Below the pieces are notes generated by a model that made no database searches, was not told the origin of the DNA, and saw only the letters and a list, made by a program, of their open reading frames with translations. 34,250 bases of DNA, from positions 1 to 34,250 of the forward strand of contig JABMMV010000207.1 of NCBI GenBank assembly GCA_013205145.1, written 5' to 3'. Source of the stretch: a bacterium. GTDB taxonomy: Bacteria > Actinomycetota > Acidimicrobiia > Acidimicrobiales > Ilumatobacteraceae. Position 1 is the stretch's first letter; every line of letters begins with the position of its first letter. Made by a program: the position numbers and the translations under genes. This document shows positions 26,177 through 32,840 of the stretch, piece after piece.

Positions 26177-27724
26177 CTATTCCCACTCAATCGTGCCCGG
26201 TGGTTTCGAGGTCACGTCGTACACCACGCGGTTGATGCCCGGTACTTCATTGATGATGCGGTTCGACATTTTCTCTAAGAGGTCATAGGGCAAACGCGCC
26301 CAGTCGGCCGTCATGGCATCGTCGCTTGTGACGGCACGAATGATGATGGGGTGCCCATAGGTACGTTCATCGCCCATCACACCCACCGAGCGAATGTCGG
26401 CAAGAACAGCAAAGGCCTGCCAGATCTCTCGCTCGAGGCCGGCAAGACGCACCTCTTCGCGCACGATGGCATCGGCTTCTTGCAAAGTTGCCACACGCTC
26501 GGGGGTGACCTCGCCAATAATGCGCACGCCAAGCCCTGGGCCCGGGAACGGTTGACGCCAGACCATTTCATCGGGAAGACCAAGTTCGCTACCCAACTTG
26601 CGCACTTCGTCTTTGAAAAGTGTGCGCAGTGGCTCCACCAATTTCAAGGTCATATCTTTTGGCAAGCCACCGACGTTGTGATGGCTTTTAATGACAGATG
26701 CTGTGCCATCACTTCCGCCGCTTTCAATGACGTCGGGGTACAAAGTTCCTTGCACCAGAAATTCTGCATCGGTCACCCCACCTGTATTTTCTTCAAAAAT
26801 ACGCACGAAGAGTTCGCCAATTGCTTTACGTTTTGCTTCTGGCTCTACTACGCCTGTGAGTTTGTTGAAAAACTTTTCGCCAGCGCTCACATGAATGAGT
26901 TCAATACCCATATTGCGTTGGAACATCTCGACTACTTGTTCACTTTCACCTTTGCGCATGAGCCCAGTATCGACATAAACGCAAGTGAGCTGTGCGCCAA
27001 TTGCTTTATGAACAAGTGCAGCGGCAACAGATGAATCGACGCCGCCAGATAAACCGCAAATAGCGCGTGCATTTCCTACTTGTGCGCGAATTGCTGCGAC
27101 CTGAGTGTCAATGATGGAATCCATTGTCCAGTTAGGAGTGCAGCCAGCGAGCTCGATGAGGAAACGTTCAAGAATTTTTTGTCCGTGCTCAGAGTGCACG
27201 ACTTCGGGGTGGAACTGCACTGCCCACACTTTGCGTTGTGCATTTTCCATTACAGCAATAGGTGCATCGGGTGTAGAAGCCGACGAAGTAAACCCGTCTG
27301 GCATGCGCGCAACAAAATCGAAATGGCTCATCCATACCGAATATTCGGACGGCAAATCATGCAACAGCATTGAGGTCTCGTTATTGCGAGTGAACAGTGC
27401 ACGGCCGTATTCACCGCGGCCACCTCGCGATACTTCCCCACCAAGTTGTTGTGCAATCAGTTGGTGCCCATAACAAATTCCGAAGATAGGAATGCCCAAG
27501 TCATAGATGGCGGGGTCAAGCACCGGGGCACCTTCAACATGCACACTTTTGGGCCCACCCGACAAAATGATTGCCCGCGGATTTTTTTTCTGTACTTCGC
27601 TTGCCGTGATGCGGTGCGGCACTATTTCTGAGTACACATGGGCCTCGCGCACACGGCGCGCAATGAGTTGGGCGTATTGAGCCCCAAAATCGACCACTAA
27701 GACGGTGTCATATGTATCAGACAT
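26177..27724 (-). CDS. guaA: GMP synthase (glutamine-hydrolysing)
   Basis: This ~515-residue enzyme converts XMP to GMP. The class-I glutaminase domain shows [15 protein letters not shown], the nucleophile region [16 protein letters not shown], and [11 protein letters not shown]. The ATP pyrophosphatase domain shows the P-loop [10 protein letters not shown], followed by the C-terminal dimerisation domain ending [12 protein letters not shown] codons at 27724 and 27736 are both possible, and neither has a well-spaced ribosome-binding site. I chose 27724, which begins directly at the conserved domain. The divergent small membrane protein starts within about 40 bp. Confidence 0.96.
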   Translation of the reverse strand: MSDTYDTVLVVDFGAQYAQLIARRVREAHVYSEIVPHRITASEVQKKNPRAIILSGGPKSVHVEGAPVLDPAIYDLGIPIFGICYGHQLIAQQLGGEVSRGGRGEYGRALFTRNNETSMLLHDLPSEYSVWMSHFDFVARMPDGFTSSASTPDAPIAVMENAQRKVWAVQFHPEVVHSEHGQKILERFLIELAGCTPNWTMDSIIDTQVAAIRAQVGNARAICGLSGGVDSSVAAALVHKAIGAQLTCVYVDTGLMRKGESEQVVEMFQRNMGIELIHVSAGEKFFNKLTGVVEPEAKRKAIGELFVRIFEENTGGVTDAEFLVQGTLYPDVIESGGSDGTASVIKSHHNVGGLPKDMTLKLVEPLRTLFKDEVRKLGSELGLPDEMVWRQPFPGPGLGVRIIGEVTPERVATLQEADAIVREEVRLAGLEREIWQAFAVLADIRSVGVMGDERTYGHPIIIRAVTSDDAMTADWARLPYDLLEKMSNRIINEVPGINRVVYDVTSKPPGTIEWE

Positions 27725-27760
27725 CGCTATGACCATAGTTCCCGTTTGGCATCTGCGCCC

Positions 27761-28090
27761 GTGCCGTGTGACGATGGCGGAGTGCCATCTGTCGCTTTTC
27801 CCTCATCAGTGTCTGCCAGCTCAGAGACACCCATCACCGAACCCCTCTACACCTATGACATCGATCGCGAACCGAGCGACTGTATTGGGCTGTATCCAAA
27901 GCCTGGATGCGGAAAAGCTCCCACTCAAGCTGGTGACCGTGGTGGAAGTTTGCAGTACGCCACTTTCGGGCTCATCATTATTGGCCTTGCCATCGTTTTT
28001 ACCGTCATCTTTCGCAATGTCATTCGAGCCGACAAGCGCAAAGCAACCGAGGTCGCTGACCCAAACCAAAAATGGTCACCTCGCGACTAA
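27761..28090 (+). CDS. Small single-pass membrane protein, function unknown
   Basis: I do not recognise this family. From the GTG at 27761 it encodes about 109 residues (a TTG at 27746 would add five). The N-terminal two thirds are polar, Ser/Pro-rich and contain cysteines in PCDDGG and [15 protein letters not shown]. One hydrophobic helix follows ([18 protein letters not shown]), then a basic, charged tail (RADKRKA) that suggests the C-terminus is cytoplasmic. Codon pattern and the clear helix support a real gene over the overlapping frame at 27705-28127. It is divergent from guaA and lies just before the riboflavin operon promoter. Confidence 0.6.
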   Translation: MPCDDGGVPSVAFPSSVSASSETPITEPLYTYDIDREPSDCIGLYPKPGCGKAPTQAGDRGGSLQYATFGLIIIGLAIVFTVIFRNVIRADKRKATEVADPNQKWSPRD

Positions 28091-28171
28091 ACGACGGTGC
28101 CACAGCCCACGATCGCCTATAACGTAGGTAACGCAATAGATAACGCAATTCGAATACAACTACAAACAACT
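28091..28171 (+). promoter_or_regulatory. Riboflavin operon promoter region with direct repeats
   Basis: This non-coding stretch leads into the FMN riboswitch. It contains two exact copies of TAACGCAAT at 28129-28137 and 28141-28149 (12-bp period). A -10-like TATAAC lies at 28118-28123, which would place the RNA start close to the first repeat. No good -35 hexamer is seen, so the promoter assignment is tentative. Confidence 0.45.
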
Positions 28172-28301
28172 CCTTGCGGGGTACGGGTGCAAGTCCCAAC
28201 CGGCAGTCATAGTCTGCGAACCCTTTCACTTCGGTGATTGGGCCGAATTGGTGGAACTCCAATACCGACGGTCATAGTCCGGATGGGAGCAAGGTGGAGG
28301 C
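28172..28301 (+). ncRNA. FMN riboswitch (RFN element)
   Basis: The leader of ribD matches the FMN aptamer consensus. Stem P1 is CCTTGC (28172-28177) with GCAAGG (28289-28294). The conserved internal segments GGGTGCAAGTCCC, AACCGGCAGT, GTCTGCGAACC, a UUCG-capped variable hairpin (CACTTCGGTG), TGGTGGAACTCCAAT and ACCGACGGTCATAGTCCGGATGGGAG follow in the usual order. FMN binding is expected to shut down riboflavin synthesis. The 3' strand of P1 contains AAGG seven bases before the ribD ATG. That suggests control by hiding the ribosome-binding site rather than by a terminator, since no T-tract hairpin is present. Confidence 0.96.
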
Positions 28302-29318
28302 ATGACAAATAATGCGAGCACGCCTAGCGTGCGCGATGAACAATTCATGCGCCGTGCACTCAGCACGGCGTTGCAGGCGCGTCTCATTTCGCGTCCTAAC
28401 CCATGGGTGGGTGCTGTTGTCGTTGCCGCCGATGGTTCCACTTATGAAGGATGCACTTCGGCTCCTGGCGGGCCACATGCAGAAATTCATGCGTTACGCC
28501 GCGCTGGCGAAGTAGCCCGCGGATCCACTCTCTACACCACTCTTGAGCCCTGCTCACACACTGGTCGAACTGGCCCCTGTACCCAAGCCATTATCGACGC
28601 AGGCGTTCAACGTGTTGTTGTGGGAATAGTTGACCCCGACCCGAAAGTTGCTGGCACTGGCATCGGTGCCCTGCGTGCTGCCGGTATTGAAGTAGAACTT
28701 GGAGTACTTGCGGGCCAAGTGCACTCACAGCTCCTCCCCTACATTTATCACCGTACTACTGGCATGCCATTTGTAGTTCTTAAAATGGCAAGCACACTCG
28801 ATGGTAAAACTGCGGCAGCAAATGGCACCAGCCAATGGATTACTGGAGCATCTGCTCGACAACGTGTTCATGAATTACGTGCAGAGAGCGATGCCGTCGT
28901 CGTTGGTGCAGGAACTATTCGCGCAGATGACCCTGAACTCACTGTTCGCGATGCACAAGGATCTTCTCCGCGACGCATTGTTCTTGGTAGCGCACCACCA
29001 CAGGCAAAAGTGCACCCATGCACTGAATACAGCGGAGACCTCACCACCCTGCTGCGCAAACTTGGCAGTGAAGATGTCCTGCAATTGCTTGTTGAAGGTG
29101 GTCATCACGTAGCCGGCGCATTCCATCGTGCTGGCCTAGTGAATAGATACGTATTTCACTTTGCCCCGGCCATAGCCGGCGGCGACAATGCTCCCGGAAT
29201 ATTCAGCGGCGACGCAGTTGGCGATATTGCCAACATGTGGCGCGGCACCATTTCATCAGTTCAACAACTCGATACCGACATAGAAGTCGTTGTTGAGGTG
29301 CGAAAGGAAAAACCATGA
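28302..29318 (+). CDS. ribD: Bifunctional riboflavin deaminase/reductase
   Basis: This 338-residue enzyme performs the second and third steps of riboflavin synthesis. The N-terminal deaminase has the zinc-site motifs PHAEIHAL and PCSHTGRTGPC. The C-terminal reductase domain starts near LKMASTLDGKTAAANG and includes VGAGTIRADDPELTVR and VEGGHHVAGAF. It begins directly after the FMN riboswitch and ends with a 4-bp overlap into ribBA. A TTG or GTG alternative is not needed, as the ATG is well placed. Confidence 0.96.
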   Translation: MTNNASTPSVRDEQFMRRALSTALQARLISRPNPWVGAVVVAADGSTYEGCTSAPGGPHAEIHALRRAGEVARGSTLYTTLEPCSHTGRTGPCTQAIIDAGVQRVVVGIVDPDPKVAGTGIGALRAAGIEVELGVLAGQVHSQLLPYIYHRTTGMPFVVLKMASTLDGKTAAANGTSQWITGASARQRVHELRAESDAVVVGAGTIRADDPELTVRDAQGSSPRRIVLGSAPPQAKVHPCTEYSGDLTTLLRKLGSEDVLQLLVEGGHHVAGAFHRAGLVNRYVFHFAPAIAGGDNAPGIFSGDAVGDIANMWRGTISSVQQLDTDIEVVVEVRKEKP

Positions 29319-30553
29319 ATAGCACGTCCCCCCAACCCAAAGACCACGGGTTTGCCTCCATTCCCGAGGTACTTGCAGCAATTGCTCGCGGAGAAATGGT
29401 AGTCATCGTTGACGATGAAGATCGCGAAAACGAAGGCGACTTCATCATGGCTGCAGAATTCGCCACGCAGGAAAAACTTGCATTCATCGTTCGCCATTCC
29501 ACGGGCGTTGTATGTGCACCACTTACCGGTGAGCGTTGTGATGAACTTCGCCTCCCCGCCATGGTCGACCAAAATACAGAAAGCCACCGCACAGCTTTCA
29601 CCGTGTCGGTAGACCTCATGGAAGGAATAGCAACAGGAATATCTGCTGCCGACCGCGCCGCTACATTACGTGCACTCTCTGACCCCAAGGCCAACTATGC
29701 AGCATTTGCTCGGCCCGGGCACATCTTTCCACTTCGGGCCCGCGAAGGTGGCGTACTGAAAAGAGCGGGTCATACCGAAGCTGCAGTGGACCTTGCCAAA
29801 CTTGCCGGCTGCCAGCCTGCAGGTGTTATTTGTGAAATTCAAAATGATGATGGCACCATGGCACGCCTCGATGACCTGCGCGCTTTTTGCACCAAGAACA
29901 ATTTGCTCTTGTCTTCCATTGCTCTGCTCATTGAACATCGACGTCACAACGAGCGGCTAGTGGAATTTATTAGCTCTGCTCCCGTGCCTACCGAATGGGG
30001 CATCTTCACATGCCACGCCTATCGCAATACTGTTGATGGCATTGAGCACCTGGCATTTACTCAGGGTGATATTTCGGCACCAGGTGCAGTACTCACTCGT
30101 GTACATAGCGAATGTCTCACGGGTGACGTTTTTGGCAGCCGACGCTGCGACTGTGGCCCGCAACTTGGCGCAGCAATGCAAAAAATTTCCGAAGAGGGCC
30201 GCGGTGTTGTGGTGTATTTACGCGGGCACGAAGGCCGCGGCATTGGAATAGGTCATAAAATTCGCGCATACTCTTTGCAAGATGAAGGCCTCGACACAGT
30301 TGATGCAAACATTGAACTTGGCCTGCCAGTCGACAGCCGCGAATACGGCATTGGGGCACAGATTCTTGCCGACCTTGGGGCGAGAGAATTGCGACTCATG
30401 ACCAACAACCCCGCAAAATATGGCGGCCTTGAAGGTTACGGGCTTGCAGTAGTAGAACGAGTTTCAATTGAAATTGCATCAACACCTGAAAATGAGAAGT
30501 ACCTGCGTACAAAAAAAGAGCGCATGGGTCACCTCATTGATATGGAAAAATAA
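29315..30553 (+). CDS. ribBA: Bifunctional DHBP synthase / GTP cyclohydrolase II
   Basis: The 412-residue product supplies both precursors for riboflavin. The N-terminal DHBP synthase domain shows DDEDRENEGDFIMAA, HSTGVVCAPL and RAGHTEAAVDL. The C-terminal GTP cyclohydrolase II domain shows the zinc cysteines in RVHSECLTGDVFGSRRCDCG and the nucleotide-binding LRGHEGRGIGIG, the spaced form common in actinobacteria. The start codon overlaps the ribD stop (ATGA), with AAAGGA six bases upstream. ribH follows after 24 bp. Confidence 0.97.
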   Translation: MNSTSPQPKDHGFASIPEVLAAIARGEMVVIVDDEDRENEGDFIMAAEFATQEKLAFIVRHSTGVVCAPLTGERCDELRLPAMVDQNTESHRTAFTVSVDLMEGIATGISAADRAATLRALSDPKANYAAFARPGHIFPLRAREGGVLKRAGHTEAAVDLAKLAGCQPAGVICEIQNDDGTMARLDDLRAFCTKNNLLLSSIALLIEHRRHNERLVEFISSAPVPTEWGIFTCHAYRNTVDGIEHLAFTQGDISAPGAVLTRVHSECLTGDVFGSRRCDCGPQLGAAMQKISEEGRGVVVYLRGHEGRGIGIGHKIRAYSLQDEGLDTVDANIELGLPVDSREYGIGAQILADLGARELRLMTNNPAKYGGLEGYGLAVVERVSIEIASTPENEKYLRTKKERMGHLIDMEK

Positions 30554-30577
30554 TTCGTCTGAAGAATGGAGTAAAAA

Positions 30578-31060
30578 ATGCATGGACCAAATGATGGACT
30601 CAGCAACGTAAAAGTAAATGGAAGTGGCATGCGCTTTGGCATCCTCTGTGCAACATTTAACTTCGACATTGTTGATGCATTGCGTGTTGGCGCTGTCCAA
30701 GGGTTCACCAACCATGGAGTGGACCCAAAAGATATTCATACAATTTGGGTACCCGGGGCATTTGAGCTACCCGTTGCAGCCTTAGCGCTAGCGAAGTCTG
30801 GGAAAGTAGATGCAGTTGTGGCTCTTGGTGCAGTCATTCGTGGAGATACCCCACATTTTGAATACGTATCGGGCGAAGCCGCTTCTGGTTTGCAGCAAGC
30901 CGCATTGCAGTCGGGTGTACACGTTGCCTTTGGCGTGTTGACCGTTAATACCCTTCAGCAAGCACTCGACAGGTGTGGCACAGAAGGCAATAAAGGTGAA
31001 GAGGCGGCAATTGGGGCAATTATGACCGTGCAGGCCCTAAAAGAAATTGCGGCACTCTAA
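30578..31060 (+). CDS. ribH: 6,7-dimethyl-8-ribityllumazine synthase
   Basis: This 160-residue enzyme condenses the ribBA- and ribD-derived precursors to lumazine, usually in an icosahedral or pentameric shell. Motifs are FGILCATFNFDIVDAL, VPGAFELPVAA, ALGAVIRGDTPHFEYVS (with the catalytic-type histidine) and FGVLTVNTLQQALDR. A GGAG site lies six bases before the ATG. Riboflavin synthase (ribE), often in this operon, is not in the window. Confidence 0.97.
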   Translation: MHGPNDGLSNVKVNGSGMRFGILCATFNFDIVDALRVGAVQGFTNHGVDPKDIHTIWVPGAFELPVAALALAKSGKVDAVVALGAVIRGDTPHFEYVSGEAASGLQQAALQSGVHVAFGVLTVNTLQQALDRCGTEGNKGEEAAIGAIMTVQALKEIAAL

Positions 31061-31101
31061 GCAACTCTTTGCACACACATACGTATCTGACAGGAGCGTA
31101 T

Positions 31102-31551
31102 ATGGGTGCAGTTTTCGCACACGCTTTTATTGCCGCAACACTTGTTGCCCCATCGCCACATAGTTTGGCTCAATCAATTTCCGTCATTGAACGCGGAGCA
31201 TTTGCTACCTCGCTAGCGGCATTCCCTCGTTTCGAAAAAACTTACAGGAAACAATTCCCGCAACTCGATTGGACAACCGATTATTGCAGTAGTCCGTTAG
31301 TAGGCAACACAGGACGTTCGTTTAATTTCACCATGTCTTGTCGTCGACATGATTTTGGATACCGAAGCTTTAAATTAATCAGCCGATCTTCTGGCATAAA
31401 TTTTTGGACTGAAGATCTTCGCTTCAAGGTAGACCTGCAGTTTTATAACGACATGCTCTCCACCTGCGAACCCCGAGTAATTTCTCAGCGCTTCAACTGC
31501 AGAGCTTGGGCGCGTGCTTTTTATCAGTTAGTGAGAACGCTAGGTAGCTGA
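31102..31551 (+). CDS. Secreted phospholipase A2 (prokaryotic/fungal type)
   Basis: This 149-residue protein has a hydrophobic N-terminal signal (~residues 1-24, possible cleavage after SLA-Q) and the core of the Streptomyces/fungal phospholipase A2 family. It shows TDYCSSP (D60 as calcium ligand, C62), MSCRRHDFGYR (C80, catalytic H83-D84), VDLQFYNDM (D111, likely dyad partner), and the second cysteine pair C122/C133. It would hydrolyse the sn-2 ester of phospholipids outside the cell. I take the ATG at 31102 because AGGAG lies six bases upstream; the longer TTG start at 31069 has no such site. It follows ribH by 41 bp and converges on the Nudix gene with one base between. Confidence 0.87.
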   Translation: MGAVFAHAFIAATLVAPSPHSLAQSISVIERGAFATSLAAFPRFEKTYRKQFPQLDWTTDYCSSPLVGNTGRSFNFTMSCRRHDFGYRSFKLISRSSGINFWTEDLRFKVDLQFYNDMLSTCEPRVISQRFNCRAWARAFYQLVRTLGS

Positions 31552-31552
31552 A

Positions 31553-32215
31553 CTAAATATTGAGGGAAATATGCAGCAATTGGGTAAGAATTCGTGCAGT
31601 AGCACCCCAAATAGTTTCATCATCAAGGTGGAACATATAAATATTGCGTGAGCCCATTGGCGTTTCCCATACTTCACAGGCAAATGTATCGGTTCGCACA
31701 AGTTCATGTAACGGAACATGCAATATGCGATCTACTTCATCTGCCGATGCAACAAGTGTTGGCCTGTATGGCAAAATTCCCACAATGGGAACGATGTAAC
31801 TATTGCTCACGATGGTGAGTAAGTGGTCGAGCTCGCCAACCAAAGTGACATCGTGTGCAGGCAACGACACCTCTTCCACCGCTTCTCTTAATGCGGCTTC
31901 GTAAACCTGTTCATCTGGTTCAACTCGACCCCCAGGAAAAGAAATTTCACCCTTATGGTTTTTTAAGTGAGCTGCGCGTTTGGTGAGAACTACTTCAACG
32001 CCCGATGGCCCCTGGTACAAGTTCACCAGCACCGCGCTTGCTCGCGCTTCTGGCATGAATTCTGTTGCAGCAACTTGTGGTGAATGCGCAGCTATTTGTG
32101 CAACGACATGCTCAAGTGATTGGAGTGGGGCGAAGTCGAGACCAATCCACCGTGCCGGACTTCCTTTTTCCCATTGCGATGGACGCGGAATCTTCTGCTG
32201 TCCACCTGCGCGCAT
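31553..32215 (-). CDS. Nudix hydrolase, CoA diphosphatase-type (NudL/NUDT7-like)
   Basis: This 220-residue protein has a Nudix box at residues 96-118 (G96, E102, then REAVEEVSL). The usual glycine of the GU end is replaced by Ser117, while the metal-binding glutamates are intact. Just before it, LTKRAAHLKNHKGEISFPGG matches the extra motif of the CoA-pyrophosphatase subfamily, which splits CoA or acyl-CoA to phosphopantetheine and ADP. Mutation of the glycine is tolerated in some family members. It lies 9 bp after the small 55-codon gene, probably in one unit. Confidence 0.85.
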   Translation of the reverse strand: MRAGGQQKIPRPSQWEKGSPARWIGLDFAPLQSLEHVVAQIAAHSPQVAATEFMPEARASAVLVNLYQGPSGVEVVLTKRAAHLKNHKGEISFPGGRVEPDEQVYEAALREAVEEVSLPAHDVTLVGELDHLLTIVSNSYIVPIVGILPYRPTLVASADEVDRILHVPLHELVRTDTFACEVWETPMGSRNIYMFHLDDETIWGATARILTQLLHISLNI

Positions 32216-32224
32216 GAAGGCGGC

Positions 32225-32392
32225 CTAAGCCGAAGGCACCCAGCCTGAAGTTTGTAGTTGGCGCAAAATATCGGCGAGGCCAGCAGTTTTTAAATTGGCA
32301 AGTACTCGACCTGGTGCTTCTTCGCCTTTTTCCCATGATTCCCATGCGGTAATGAGTTTGTCTAGATCGGGAAGTGGTCGTTCAAATGCCAT
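32225..32392 (-). CDS. Small conserved-looking protein (55 aa)
   Basis: This short frame begins at an ATG (32390-32392) and ends at TAG (32225-32227). The product is soluble, acidic to neutral, and predicted helical: MAFERPLPDLDKLITAWESW, then EKGEEAPGRVLANLKTAGLA and DILRQLQTSGWVPSA. The pattern (AWxxWExGEEAPGRVLANLKTAGL) looks like a small family I believe occurs widely in actinobacteria, but no function is known to me. It fills the space between the membrane-protein gene and the Nudix gene with 9-13 bp gaps, consistent with a real gene in an operon. Confidence 0.75.
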   Translation of the reverse strand: MAFERPLPDLDKLITAWESWEKGEEAPGRVLANLKTAGLADILRQLQTSGWVPSA

Positions 32393-32405
32393 AGGGAGAG
32401 GTTAC

Positions 32406-32765
32406 CTACAAGCGGGCATGCTTCGTCACTCGTGAGAGGTAGATGATGAACCCTTGTATGACTGCTAGGGCAAAAAGTGAGAACCGATTCGCGACCGGTT
32501 GGCTTCCAATGGATCCGGCCAGAACTGCTCCGAGAACTAATGCCATGTCTATTGCATCGTGAATTTTGCGAGGCACTAACCGATACGCAGCAAGTGGCCC
32601 CTGTGTGGAAGCTGCATTTAACAATGCAATCAGGCCAAGTATTGCCAACAGCAATGGATATATGGCCCGAGTAATGAGAACAAGAAAACCTAATGCCACT
32701 GCATAATCGCCAACTTGATGAAAAAGACCTAAACGCTGTCCGCGAGATGACTTGTGTTGTACCAC
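32406..32765 (-). CDS. Small integral membrane protein of unknown function
   Basis: The 119-residue product has three to four hydrophobic segments: YAVALGFLVLITRAIYPLLLAILGLIALLNAA (likely two helices), IDMALVLGAVLAGSIGS, and FSLFALAVIQGFIIYLSRV, with a short basic N-terminus and a loop RLVPRKIHD. I do not recognise the family. It starts with GTG at 32765, shortly after the groL terminator, so it likely has its own promoter or depends on read-through. It is first in a run with the 55-codon gene and the Nudix gene. Confidence 0.7.
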   Translation of the reverse strand: MVQHKSSRGQRLGLFHQVGDYAVALGFLVLITRAIYPLLLAILGLIALLNAASTQGPLAAYRLVPRKIHDAIDMALVLGAVLAGSIGSQPVANRFSLFALAVIQGFIIYLSRVTKHARL

Positions 32766-32780
32766 TCCCTCAGCGTAGAT

Positions 32781-32814
32781 AAAAAAGATCCCGGGTCAGT
32801 GACCCGGGATCTTT
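32781..32814 (-). terminator. Rho-independent terminator of groL
   Basis: A perfect 11-bp stem, GATCCCGGGTC (32787-32797) with GACCCGGGATC (32801-32811), has a 3-base loop and extends to 14 bp through A/T pairs. On the minus strand it is followed by TTTTTTAT, the expected U-tract, 27 bp after the groL stop codon. On the plus strand only TTT follows, so the main direction is minus. Confidence 0.92.
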
Positions 32815-32840
32815 CAGTTCTCCAAAAGGAAAAGAACGAC

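Noticed and set aside
26163-26177. Short hairpin GAGC...GCTC after guaA
   Set aside because: Only four base pairs and no proper T-run, too weak for a terminator.
26351-27034. 227-codon plus-strand open frame
   Set aside because: It lies wholly antisense to guaA, whose motifs are complete. Its Cys/Phe/His-rich composition is typical of a shadow frame.
27705-28127. 140-codon plus-strand frame over the small membrane-protein gene
   Set aside because: Low-complexity Ser/Pro/Leu composition, overlaps the guaA start, and lacks the clear helix and charged tail of the frame ending at 28090.
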